Source of the DNA: Acidobacteriota bacterium
GTDB taxonomy: Bacteria; Acidobacteriota; Aminicenantia; Aminicenantales; Saccharicenantaceae
Assembly (NCBI GenBank): GCA_003476685.1
Contig: DMVN01000192.1
Span: forward strand, 1-9,970
Reading direction: 5' to 3'
Length of the DNA: 9,970 bases
Made by a program: the position numbers and the translations under genes. Of this stretch, positions 1 through 6,529 are shown piece after piece. The notes under the pieces were generated by a model that made no database searches, was not told where the DNA came from, and saw only the letters and a program-made list of their open reading frames with translations. Each line of letters begins with the position of its first letter. Position 1 is the stretch's first letter.

Positions 1-418
1 CGGTAATCTGAACGCAGGCCTTGGCGTAGGGTGAGTCCGGGTGACCCATCATGTAGGGCAGCACGTACATGGTCTTACCGCGCATGGCCCCCCGGGAAAG
101 GGCAGTCAGCTTCTTCTTGGCCTCATCCGGATGCATCCAGTTATTGTTGGGACCGGTCGTTTCCTTATCGGAGTGGCAGACAAAGGTCAGCTGCTCGGTC
201 CGGGCCACATCGGTCGGATGGCTGCGGTGCAGGTAAGCTTTCGGCCAGAGTTTGTGGTTGAGCTCCAGAAAAATATCATGCTGCTCTATTTTTTCTTCCC
301 GCATTCCCATTTCGATGATACGGCGGGCCTCGCCTTCCGAGCCGTCGCACCAGTAAATGGACTTGGGCTGAAGCAATTCAGCCTGTTTTTCCACCCACTT
401 TTCAACTTCTGTAGCCAT
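1..418 (-). CDS. pckG: Phosphoenolpyruvate carboxykinase (GTP), N-terminal part, cut by window edge
   Basis: The first 139 codons of a GTP-type PEP carboxykinase, a cytosolic enzyme that interconverts oxaloacetate + GTP and PEP + GDP + CO2 in gluconeogenesis or anaplerosis. The family is usually about 590-620 residues, so roughly three quarters lies beyond the left edge. Seen in the translation: WCDGSEGE near residues 23-30, HPTDVAR at 67-73, GPNNNWM at 89-95 and GAMRGKTMYVLPYMMG at 110-125. These match the family N-terminal signatures (WCDGS, DPxDVAR, NNWM, CMRGRTMYVIPFSMG). R73 corresponds to the substrate-binding arginine of the DVAR motif. The start is the ATG complementary to 416-418, with an AGGAAGG ribosome site just upstream. 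The stretch after YMMG (HPDSPYAKACVQIT) differs from the usual GPLGSPLSKIGVEIT, so this is a divergent member. It is divergent from the plus-strand gene starting at 819. Confidence 0.93.
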   Translation of the reverse strand, partial: MATEVEKWVEKQAELLQPKSIYWCDGSEGEARRIIEMGMREEKIEQHDIFLELNHKLWPKAYLHRSHPTDVARTEQLTFVCHSDKETTGPNNNWMHPDEAKKKLTALSRGAMRGKTMYVLPYMMGHPDSPYAKACVQIT

Positions 419-431
419 TTTCCTTCCTGCT

Positions 432-453
432 GAGAATCTTTCAGGAAATTCTC
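432..453. repeat. Inverted repeat near the pckG transcription start
   Basis: GAGAAT (432-437) and ATTCTC (448-453) form perfect 6-bp arms around a 10-base centre. The repeat overlaps the end of the candidate -10 hexamer and the predicted start of transcription, and lies 14 bp upstream of the pckG start codon. It could be an operator or a weak leader hairpin. The arms are short, so a chance occurrence is possible. Confidence 0.3.
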
Positions 454-481
454 TAATAACACAGGGGACAGCTTTTGTCAA
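453..481 (-). promoter_or_regulatory. Sigma-70-type promoter for pckG
   Basis: On the minus strand a perfect -35 hexamer TTGACA (476-481) is followed after exactly 17 bp by TATTAG (453-458), which matches the -10 consensus TATAAT at four of six positions. The predicted start of transcription is near 446, giving a leader of about 28 nt that carries the AGGAAGG ribosome site. Promoter assignment rests only on hexamers and spacing. Confidence 0.55.
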
Positions 482-489
482 AAGCCTGT
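468..489. repeat. Imperfect inverted repeat over the pckG -35 element
   Basis: ACAGCTTTT (468-476) and AAAAGCCTGT (480-489) are inverted copies except for one extra C, separated by the three bases GTC. The repeat spans the TTGACA hexamer of the pckG promoter, so it could be an operator for a dimeric regulator. No regulator is visible in the window. Confidence 0.45.
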
Positions 490-780
490 ACAGGTTCAGG
501 ACATTAGTGACCCTTTGGCCCAGGATTTTTAGCACATAAGCTGCTTGGTTTTTCGATTAAATTACCTTAAACCAGGTCTCAGGGCTAAGACAAATTGATG
601 ACAGCCGCGATGAAGCACCAGCTCACATAAAAATAGAGAAAGTGAAATCTGTCATAAGCCAACCTCAAGAAAATGGCTCTTCCTTCTTTAACCTGGAGAC
701 AGGCAATCTGCTCTCTGGCCTGAGCAACCCCGGTTGAAGATCGGCTGAATATTTACCTTTCCCGAAAAGCCCGAAGGATG

Positions 781-792
781 GTAAAATTTTAC
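781..792. promoter_or_regulatory. 12-bp perfect palindrome with a -10-like core upstream of the nitroreductase gene
   Basis: GTAAAATTTTAC is a perfect 12-bp palindrome that contains TAAAAT (782-787), five of six matches to a -10 hexamer on the plus strand. The best -35 at an 18-bp spacing is only TTTCCC (758-763). A start of transcription near 794 would leave a leader of about 25 nt, which includes the AGGAGGG ribosome site at 808-814. The combination suggests a weak promoter with an overlapping operator, but neither is certain. Confidence 0.3.
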
Positions 793-818
793 AGGATTTC
801 ACAGGACAGGAGGGAAAG

Positions 819-1484
819 ATGAAGATAAAACTGATGGCGAGACTGGTCATCACAATCCTGGTCGCCGGCTGGCTGCTGAGTCCACCGCTGGCCGCGGCCG
901 CCCAGGAGACTTCTATCATTAAATTGCCCCAGCCCCAGGTTGAAGGCGGGAAGCCTCTGATGGACTGCCTCAAAGCCCGACAGAGCCAGCGGGAATTCAG
1001 CCCGGAAAAGCTTTCACCCCAGTTTCTGTCCAATCTGCTCTGGGCCGCTTACGGCATCAACCGCCCCGATTCCGGCAAAAGGACCGCTCCTTCGGCCGTC
1101 AACTGGCAGAACATAGACCTTTACCTGGCCACCGCTGACGGGCTCTTCCTCTACGAGGCCAAGGAGCACGCCCTAGTCCAGGTATTGAAAGAAGATATCA
1201 GGGCCCTGACCGGCACCCAGGACTTCGTCAAGGTTGCACCGGTCAACCTGGTCTATGTTGGCGATTACGCCCGCATCCCCCGCGGTACCGACGAAGACAA
1301 GAGGTTTTATTCAGGTGCCCATGCAGCCTTCATTGCTCAGAATGTCTACCTGTTCTGCGCTTCAGAAGGGCTGGCCACGGTGGTCCGGGCTTCCATCAAC
1401 CGGGAAGAGCTGGCCAAAGCCATGAAGCTCCGGCCGGAACAGAAAATCATGCTGGCTCAGACGGTGGGTTACCCCAAAAAGTAA
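819..1484 (+). CDS. Exported nitroreductase-like (SagB/ThcOx-type) FMN flavoprotein
   Basis: A 221-residue protein of the nitroreductase superfamily, FMN-dependent oxidoreductases that use NAD(P)H or modify peptides and quinones; the substrate here is unknown. Residues 1-28 form a Sec-type signal peptide (basic start MKIK, hydrophobic core, cleavage likely in the AAAAQE stretch). No Tat twin arginine is seen. The mature part shows ARQSQREF (53-60), whose arginines match the FMN-phosphate-binding RxSxR motif, then LLWAAYGINR (73-82), RTAPSAVNWQNIDLYLA (88-104), AHAAFIAQNVYLF (167-179) followed by GLATVV, and a terminal VGYPKK. These are family hallmarks of the SagB-like branch. The start is supported by AGGAGGG four bases upstream. 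It ends only 4 bp before the stop of the convergent GH127 gene, so there is no room for its own terminator. Superfamily placement is secure; the function is not. Confidence 0.82.
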   Translation: MKIKLMARLVITILVAGWLLSPPLAAAAQETSIIKLPQPQVEGGKPLMDCLKARQSQREFSPEKLSPQFLSNLLWAAYGINRPDSGKRTAPSAVNWQNIDLYLATADGLFLYEAKEHALVQVLKEDIRALTGTQDFVKVAPVNLVYVGDYARIPRGTDEDKRFYSGAHAAFIAQNVYLFCASEGLATVVRASINREELAKAMKLRPEQKIMLAQTVGYPKK

Positions 1485-1488
1485 AAAC

Positions 1489-3480
1489 TCATTCCTTGCG
1501 GAGCAGCCAGACAGCCATTTCCCAGGCACCGCGGTTGGCCCAGCCGAAGTAAGGAATCAGGAAAAGGTTCTGTTTGCGGATTTCGTTGCCCTTATCATCG
1601 ACCACCAGCCCGCTGCCGGTAATCACCGCCACCCCACCCAGGAGGTCATTACGGTACCATTGCTGGAAACGGGTGGAATCCGGAATAGCCAGGTTAAGAG
1701 CTGTCCCGCCGTTATCCCGGCCTTCAGCGCAGAAGACTATCGGTCCCCTCTCTACAGCCACCCGTCCTTTGTTTTCTGCCACGCCGGGATGGGCTACCAC
1801 CCTTCTTACCGGCAGCGGAAACAGGATTTCCAGCACGTCTCCTCTTACCCATCTTCTTTTGATTCTCAGGTAGCCGCGGTCAATCTGGACCGGAATGGCC
1901 TTACGGTTAAGCCGGACCATGACCTGGCCGGCTTCGCTATCAAGATAGCGATAGAGGTCGGAAGGCACCGGCTGTCCCTGAACCCAGCCCGGAATCCGCA
2001 GGCACAGGACAAATTCCCGCACCCGGGCCGGATTTACGCCAATCTTAAGCTGTCCCAGCCAGGGATACTTAGTTTCCTGGATTAATTCCAGCTCGGTTCC
2101 CTTGAAGTTGAACCGGGCAGTGGAGCTGACAAAGAGGTTGATGAAGACCTCATCCTCGGAGTGAGCGTAGATATACTGGGGAAAAGTCGCCAGGAATCGG
2201 GCGGCATTGGCCGGGCAGCAAGCCACTTCGAACCAGCTGCTGCGCTCATACTTTCCCCGGGAAGCCAGCGGATTCTGGTAGAAAAAGCGGTCGCCCGACA
2301 GCCCGACGCCCGACAGCAGGCCGTTGTAGATTACTCTTTCCAGGACATCTACGTAGCGGCCATCGCCTTCAAGCTGGAAAAGCCGCTGGTTCCAGAAAAC
2401 ATTCCCGACAGCGGCACAGGTTTCGGCGTAAGCTTTTTCGTTGGGCAGGTCATAATCGGGTCCGAAGGCCTCATACTCACCGGTTGAACCCAGGCCCCCG
2501 GTCAGATACATTTTTTTGCTGACCACGTTCTCCCAGATTGCCTGGCTGGCCCGGGCATATTCCGGGTAACCACCAAGAGCAGCCAGGTCGAGCATACCGC
2601 TGTACATGTAGGTGGCCCGGACGGCGTGACCCACGGCCTCGGTCTGTTCCAGCACCGGCTTATGGTTCTGCAGGTATTCCTCAGAATTGTAAATATGGAA
2701 GGGCGAGGTGGGTGGATAGACTTCACCGCCGTGGTAATGGCCTCTTTCGTCCAGGAAGAATTTGGCCAGCTTCAGGTAATCTTCGTTCCCGGTAACCCGG
2801 TAGAGCTTGGCCAGGCCGATTTCAATTTCCTGGTGACCGGGGAAAGCCCGCAGTTTACCGGGGCCAAAGGTCCGGACCAGCAAGTCGGCGCTCTTGATGG
2901 CCACCTCGAGCAGGTTCCTTTCGCCGGTGGCCTGGTAATAGGCGACTGCGGCTTCGTAAAGATGGCCCAGGTTATAAAGCTCGTGGCTGACCCGGAGGTT
3001 GGACCACCTTTCTTTCCCCGAGCCCGGAGCTGGATTCTTGGGGTCGATAGTCCTGGTGGTGAAAAGATAACCGTCGGGTTCCTGGGCCCTGGCAATGATG
3101 GCGGCCAGGTCATCTATCTGCTGCTTCAGGGCCTGGTCGGGGTGAGTCTTTAAAGTATAGGCTGCGGCCTCTATGGCCTTAAAGACATCCGAATCGTTGT
3201 ACCTTTTTCCGGTATGCTGTCCCTTTTTCAAGCCGGCAGCTATCCGGAAATTATCAACCCGCCCGGTTTCTTCGTTCATCCGGAAAAGATAGGGAATGGT
3301 TACCAGCCGGTTGGTATCCATCCGGGGAGCCCAGAATTCATCAGTCACTTTCACCTGCCAGAAGTTGACCGGCTGGATGGGATAATCTTTAGCCGCTTTT
3401 TCTGGGGGAGCGGGCGGCTGTCCGCAGGCTGTCAGAATGAATACCAGGGTCGCTAGCCAGGCGATGGTTGTCTTTTTCAT
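1489..3480 (-). CDS. GH127/DUF1680 beta-L-arabinofuranosidase, lipoprotein (663 aa)
   Basis: A DUF1680 (PF07944) glycoside hydrolase. Characterised members (GH127 such as Bifidobacterium HypBA1, and the related GH146) remove beta-L-arabinofuranose using a zinc-bound cysteine as nucleophile. Residues 1-19 are a lipoprotein signal with lipobox LTAC (C19), so the enzyme is probably anchored outside the cytoplasmic membrane. An alpha/alpha-barrel occupies about 40-440, followed by beta-sandwich domains to the end. Visible key residues by analogy with HypBA1 are E337 in YEAFG (general acid/base), zinc ligands E353 and C355 in AYAETC, and the CCP motif at C421-C422, the first cysteine being the expected nucleophile. 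The start has AGGAG 8 bp upstream. It is a clear paralogue of the GH127 encoded at 6530-8956 but lacks that protein's C-terminal domain. It lies 106 bp downstream of the GH51 gene on the same strand. Substrate could also be a related furanoside, since GH127 includes an RG-II aceric-acid hydrolase. Confidence 0.9.
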   Translation of the reverse strand: MKKTTIAWLATLVFILTACGQPPAPPEKAAKDYPIQPVNFWQVKVTDEFWAPRMDTNRLVTIPYLFRMNEETGRVDNFRIAAGLKKGQHTGKRYNDSDVFKAIEAAAYTLKTHPDQALKQQIDDLAAIIARAQEPDGYLFTTRTIDPKNPAPGSGKERWSNLRVSHELYNLGHLYEAAVAYYQATGERNLLEVAIKSADLLVRTFGPGKLRAFPGHQEIEIGLAKLYRVTGNEDYLKLAKFFLDERGHYHGGEVYPPTSPFHIYNSEEYLQNHKPVLEQTEAVGHAVRATYMYSGMLDLAALGGYPEYARASQAIWENVVSKKMYLTGGLGSTGEYEAFGPDYDLPNEKAYAETCAAVGNVFWNQRLFQLEGDGRYVDVLERVIYNGLLSGVGLSGDRFFYQNPLASRGKYERSSWFEVACCPANAARFLATFPQYIYAHSEDEVFINLFVSSTARFNFKGTELELIQETKYPWLGQLKIGVNPARVREFVLCLRIPGWVQGQPVPSDLYRYLDSEAGQVMVRLNRKAIPVQIDRGYLRIKRRWVRGDVLEILFPLPVRRVVAHPGVAENKGRVAVERGPIVFCAEGRDNGGTALNLAIPDSTRFQQWYRNDLLGGVAVITGSGLVVDDKGNEIRKQNLFLIPYFGWANRGAWEMAVWLLRKE

Positions 3481-3494
3481 TTTTTCTTCTCCTG

Positions 3495-3514
3495 CCGGAT
3501 TTTAACACATCCGG
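3495..3514. repeat. Short inverted repeat upstream of the smaller GH127 gene
   Basis: CCGGAT (3495-3500) and ATCCGG (3509-3514) are inverted copies around an 8-base AT-rich centre. They lie just upstream of the AGGAG ribosome site of the GH127 gene that starts at 3480. A further ATCCGG occurs at 3542-3547. No convincing promoter was found in the gap, because the TAAAAT on the minus strand (3499-3504) would place the transcript start inside the ribosome site. This gene may therefore depend on GH51 read-through. Confidence 0.3.
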
Positions 3515-3561
3515 TTTGATAAAATCAGCCCGCCGAACCTGATCCGGAGAGGCCCGGCTTC

Positions 3562-3590
3562 AAATCCTACTAAATTAGTAGGATTTTTAT
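3562..3590 (+). terminator. Hairpin with plus-strand U-tract between GH51 and GH127 genes
   Basis: AAATCCTACTA (3562-3572) and TAGTAGGATTT (3576-3586) form a perfect 11-bp stem with a 3-base loop. On the plus strand it runs into TTATT, giving TTTTTATT, the layout of an intrinsic terminator. On the minus strand the same hairpin follows the GH51 stop codon immediately, but only three U residues follow before GAAGCC. It may therefore terminate GH51 weakly, or mainly stop plus-strand antisense transcription. The stem is AT-rich. Confidence 0.5.
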
Positions 3591-6091
3591 TCCAGCAGGT
3601 AAATGGTGACACTCAGGGGAGGCAACCACAGGGCTTCTGGGTTAAATTTTTCCTTAACCTCTATGATTTCCACTTCCGGCTTTTTCCCGGGAACGTTACA
3701 GGCTTTCTCGTGGGCCCCGGTCAGCCTCAGAATCTTCTTAACCCCTTTGATTTTTAGACCATTTATCTTCAGTGAAAGCTGTTGCTTCTCGGCAGTCGGG
3801 TTAACCACAGCCAGGGTCAGGGTCTTCCCGTCTTCCTTCCAGGCGGCCATCAGGTCCAGGGGTTCGGGCCGGCCGGCAATTTTTACCGGCACCGTGCCGA
3901 ATTCATTGCGGTAAAGCTTCAGCACCAGGCCGGTGGTGTCGAAAACGGCCTCAGTCTTGGAGGTCTTGATGGCCCCGATAACATTTACCGTCTGGGCATA
4001 GTTGGCCATGTAGATGAGGTCGGCCTGGCGGTAGTATTCGTGTAGACCGGCAGCCACACCCAGGGCATCTTTCAGGAAATACTGGGTGCCCAGTTCACCA
4101 TAAACATAGGGCCCGTACCAGTAATTCCACTCATCCAGGGCAATCCTGATATCCCTGCCCTTCAACTGGGGAATTGTCTTCCGGTACTGGCGATGGGCTT
4201 CGGCAATTCTTCTGATAGCCCGGGACACCTGGTAAACATGGCTCAGAAGGCCGGGACGCTCGCCCACGTAAAAATGCTCGCTGATAAAGTCCATGTGGTC
4301 GGCGCAGGCCGTTAGCATGCCCTGGCTCCAGTCGCCCACCGCCCCCACGGCAATAATTTTAATACCCGGGTCTTTCGCTTTCATGGCTTCAGCCAGACGA
4401 TTATGTTTTTTTACATAATCTTTAAGCGGCATGTGACCTAACTGCCAGTCACCGTACATCTCGTTCCCCACCGACCAGAAACGACAACCGAAGGGCTCGG
4501 GCTGACCGTTCTGGGCCCGGAGCCGGCCCATCTGTGTTTCGAGAGAGCCGTTGACATATTCCACTTCGTCGGCAGCCAGGGTTTCATTGCCCTGACCGCT
4601 GTTTACGGCGATGTAAGGTTCGGCCCCCACCAGCCGGCAGAAAGCCATGAATTCATGGAGGCCGACGTCGTTCAGCTCGATTCCCTGCCAGGCCGGGTTC
4701 TTACGGGGTGGCCGGCGGTCGGGGTCGCCTATTCCATCCCTCCAGTCATAGCCCGAGACAAAATTGCCCCCGGGCCAGCGGTAGACCGGGGAATTCAGCT
4801 CCCGCAGCAACTTAATCACCTCGGGCCGGAAGCCTTCCAGGTTATCGGCCGGCATCAGGGAAACGGCCGCCACCCGGAAAGACTCCTCTCCCCGGCTGAC
4901 AATTTCCAGCCGGCCGTTCTCCGTGGTCTCACCGGCCGTAAATTCAAAATGGTATTTATGATAGTCTGAACTGACCTCGTTTATCCGGAAGATTTCCCGT
5001 CCATTCTCCCCCTCTCCCCATACCAGTCTGACTTCCAGCGGGGGCACCCCGGGGTCTCCGGCTACAACCAGGCGCCCCTTATACTTTCTGCCTTTCTGGA
5101 GAGCCAGGTTTTCCTGATAAAGGCCGGCTTCGCTACCGTCGCCCTTAAGGCGGATTTCAGGCACCGGCACCCCGGCATACACCAGTAGCGGATTCATGTC
5201 GACGGCGTGGGGTTCGCCCCTTACTTTCCAGGGAGAATCGGCCGAACCGATAGCATAATAGAATTTCCTGTCTTCCAGCATCTCGGCCCAGATTCCCTGG
5301 TAGATGCAATGTCCCAGGTGTTCGATAAACTGGCCGTAAATATAAGGCGAAACCGGCGCCAATTTCTTAGCCGGGTACACGGTGGCCCGGGGCTGGAGCT
5401 TCCGGGCTGATAATAATTCCAGGCTCAAGTCATCAAACCAGGCCTGTCCGCTCACCCGGCCCCAGCCGCCGAACAGGCAGTTTATTTGCAGGACATCATC
5501 CAGCTCGGTCTCAATTATCATTTCCACCCTGGTCCAGTCATTGGTTCCGGTGAGAGCCCGGGTCTGGAATTTTTCCAGGCCATGAACGTTTATCAGAACT
5601 CCTTTGCCACCCCGGGAGACAACACCTTCAGTCTTAATCCAGCCACTCAACCTGTACCGGGCAAAAGGCAGAACCGGCACCTGGGCCGACCAGGAAGCAT
5701 CGGCTCCACTCTGCGAGCTTATTTTCAGGCTGAAAGAACCTGTCCTGGCTATTTTATCAACCTCAAACCGGGCTTCCCGCTGGTAAGTAACCGGCCTCCA
5801 GCCCAGCGCTTTCCCGTCTTTGACTTCTTCAAAAGAAGGATTGGGCAACAATTGTTGACCCTGGTCAGCCGCCAGCTGCAGCCAGAAGGGCATAAGGAGT
5901 AGAACCAGGACAAGGGCCAGGAGGCTAAACCCGCGTAGCTGGCGTAGAGGAAACACCCGTCCCGAAAAAAACCCGAAAAACTTTCTCGAACCCGGCGTCT
6001 CTCTCATCCTTTTGCCCTTTCCAGAAAAAGGCCAGAATTCCGGAGTTCGAGATACCCTCTCTGACCTTTTGACAATATCGCTCTTTCTCAT
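3587..6091 (-). CDS. GH51 alpha-L-arabinofuranosidase with N-terminal CBM-like domain
   Basis: An 834-residue retaining alpha-L-arabinofuranosidase that releases terminal alpha-L-arabinofuranose from arabinan, arabinoxylan or oligosaccharides. Residues about 54-75 form a single hydrophobic segment (LLALVLVLLLMPFW) that is a signal peptide or anchor. Residues about 80-228 are a beta-sandwich CBM4/9-like domain (NPSFEE, DWTRVEMII, AWFDDLSLELL). The GH51 part starts near 240 (PYIYGQFIEHLG), is interrupted by another beta-rich stretch at about 310-410, and continues with YRWPGGNFVSGYDWRDG (437-453). E544 in WSVGNEMYG is the expected acid/base and E654 in LDEWNYW the expected nucleophile; both are present. 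A C-terminal beta domain closes the protein. The chosen start (6091) has GGAG and AAGGA upstream, but it gives about 53 basic residues before the membrane segment. M29 (6007), preceded by GGAAAGGG 7 bases away, is an alternative. It sits between two GH127 genes on the same strand. Confidence 0.94.
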   Translation of the reverse strand: MRKSDIVKRSERVSRTPEFWPFSGKGKRMRETPGSRKFFGFFSGRVFPLRQLRGFSLLALVLVLLLMPFWLQLAADQGQQLLPNPSFEEVKDGKALGWRPVTYQREARFEVDKIARTGSFSLKISSQSGADASWSAQVPVLPFARYRLSGWIKTEGVVSRGGKGVLINVHGLEKFQTRALTGTNDWTRVEMIIETELDDVLQINCLFGGWGRVSGQAWFDDLSLELLSARKLQPRATVYPAKKLAPVSPYIYGQFIEHLGHCIYQGIWAEMLEDRKFYYAIGSADSPWKVRGEPHAVDMNPLLVYAGVPVPEIRLKGDGSEAGLYQENLALQKGRKYKGRLVVAGDPGVPPLEVRLVWGEGENGREIFRINEVSSDYHKYHFEFTAGETTENGRLEIVSRGEESFRVAAVSLMPADNLEGFRPEVIKLLRELNSPVYRWPGGNFVSGYDWRDGIGDPDRRPPRKNPAWQGIELNDVGLHEFMAFCRLVGAEPYIAVNSGQGNETLAADEVEYVNGSLETQMGRLRAQNGQPEPFGCRFWSVGNEMYGDWQLGHMPLKDYVKKHNRLAEAMKAKDPGIKIIAVGAVGDWSQGMLTACADHMDFISEHFYVGERPGLLSHVYQVSRAIRRIAEAHRQYRKTIPQLKGRDIRIALDEWNYWYGPYVYGELGTQYFLKDALGVAAGLHEYYRQADLIYMANYAQTVNVIGAIKTSKTEAVFDTTGLVLKLYRNEFGTVPVKIAGRPEPLDLMAAWKEDGKTLTLAVVNPTAEKQQLSLKINGLKIKGVKKILRLTGAHEKACNVPGKKPEVEIIEVKEKFNPEALWLPPLSVTIYLLE

Positions 6092-6529
6092 TTTTCCTTC
6101 TCCATGATTATTTTGCTTTATCTAATTCATTGTATCCTGGCCAGATGCAATTTCATATGTTAACCATTGCCGGCGACAGTCAGCGCTCCAGGTAGCTTAT
6201 CTCTTCGCCTTTGACAGCAGCTACTGCCTCTTTTTCTTAAATTTACTCCTTGCAGTTTTCTGGTCGGCAGCCAGATAACCACTTCTTGAAAGCCCGGAAG
6301 GCGCGGCCGATGGCAGATTTAATTCAGACTCTCTTTGGGTACCACCGGTCTCCTTTCCTGGCTATCGGCCTTATTCCTCATAAAGCGTTGACAAAACTAC
6401 TCCACGGTTAACCAGGCTCTGGGCTCAAAGCCGCTTCCTGGCAACCCGGCAGCGGCTAATTTCCCGACCAAAGACCTCTTCCGCCCGCCCGGAAATCTTC
6501 CCGCGACTTATAGCTTTGAACCGGCTAAT
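6092..6529. other. 438-bp intergenic region upstream of the GH51 gene
   Basis: Long gap inside the minus-strand block. Near its left end, minus-strand TACAAT (6129-6134) could be the GH51 -10 element, but no good -35 lies at the right distance. A hairpin at 6429-6457 may end the upstream GH127 transcript. A plus-strand open frame of 33 codons (6310-6411) has a GGAAGG motif 8 bases before its ATG but matches nothing recognised. A 10-bp direct repeat CGGCTAATTT occurs at 6453 and 6522. No RNA gene or mobile-element remnant was recognised. The gap suggests that GH51 has its own promoter. Confidence 0.5.
6429..6457 (-). terminator. Possible weak terminator after the larger GH127 gene
   Basis: AGCCGCT (6429-6435) and AGCGGCT (6451-6457) form a perfect 7-bp GC-rich stem with a 15-base loop, about 70 bp beyond the stop codon of the GH127 gene. 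On the minus strand the stem is followed by TTTGAG, so the U-tract is very short. It may be a processing or pausing hairpin rather than a real terminator. Confidence 0.25.

Larger units (their letters stand above)
419..818. other. 400-bp intergenic region between divergent genes
   Basis: Control region between pckG (leftward) and the nitroreductase-like gene (rightward). It holds the pckG promoter and its two inverted repeats near the left end, and the palindrome and ribosome site of the rightward gene at the right end. From about 495 to 745 only very short open frames occur (about 10 codons from 598 and about 17 from 673), without family resemblance. No tRNA or recognisable riboswitch was seen. 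Confidence 0.6.

Noticed and set aside
41..433. A 130-codon plus-strand open frame at the left edge.
   Set aside because: It is a shadow of the minus-strand PEP carboxykinase gene, which shows unambiguous family motifs.
2500..2524. GGTCAG/CTGACC inverted repeat around a run of seven T, considered as a terminator or frameshift site.
   Set aside because: The T-run lies in the loop instead of after the stem, and on the coding strand the A-run is not in a slippery frame (AGC AAA AAA ATG). It encodes the ordinary SKKM of the GH127 protein.
2626..3153. A 175-codon open frame on the plus strand.
   Set aside because: It is antisense to the smaller GH127 gene, whose translation is strongly family-like over the same bases.
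3499..3504. TAAAAT on the minus strand as the -10 of the smaller GH127 gene.
   Set aside because: The resulting transcript start would fall within the AGGAG ribosome site, and no -35 is present.
6388..6416. TTGACA on the plus strand as a promoter.
   Set aside because: No -10-like hexamer follows at 16-18 bp and no plus-strand gene lies downstream.
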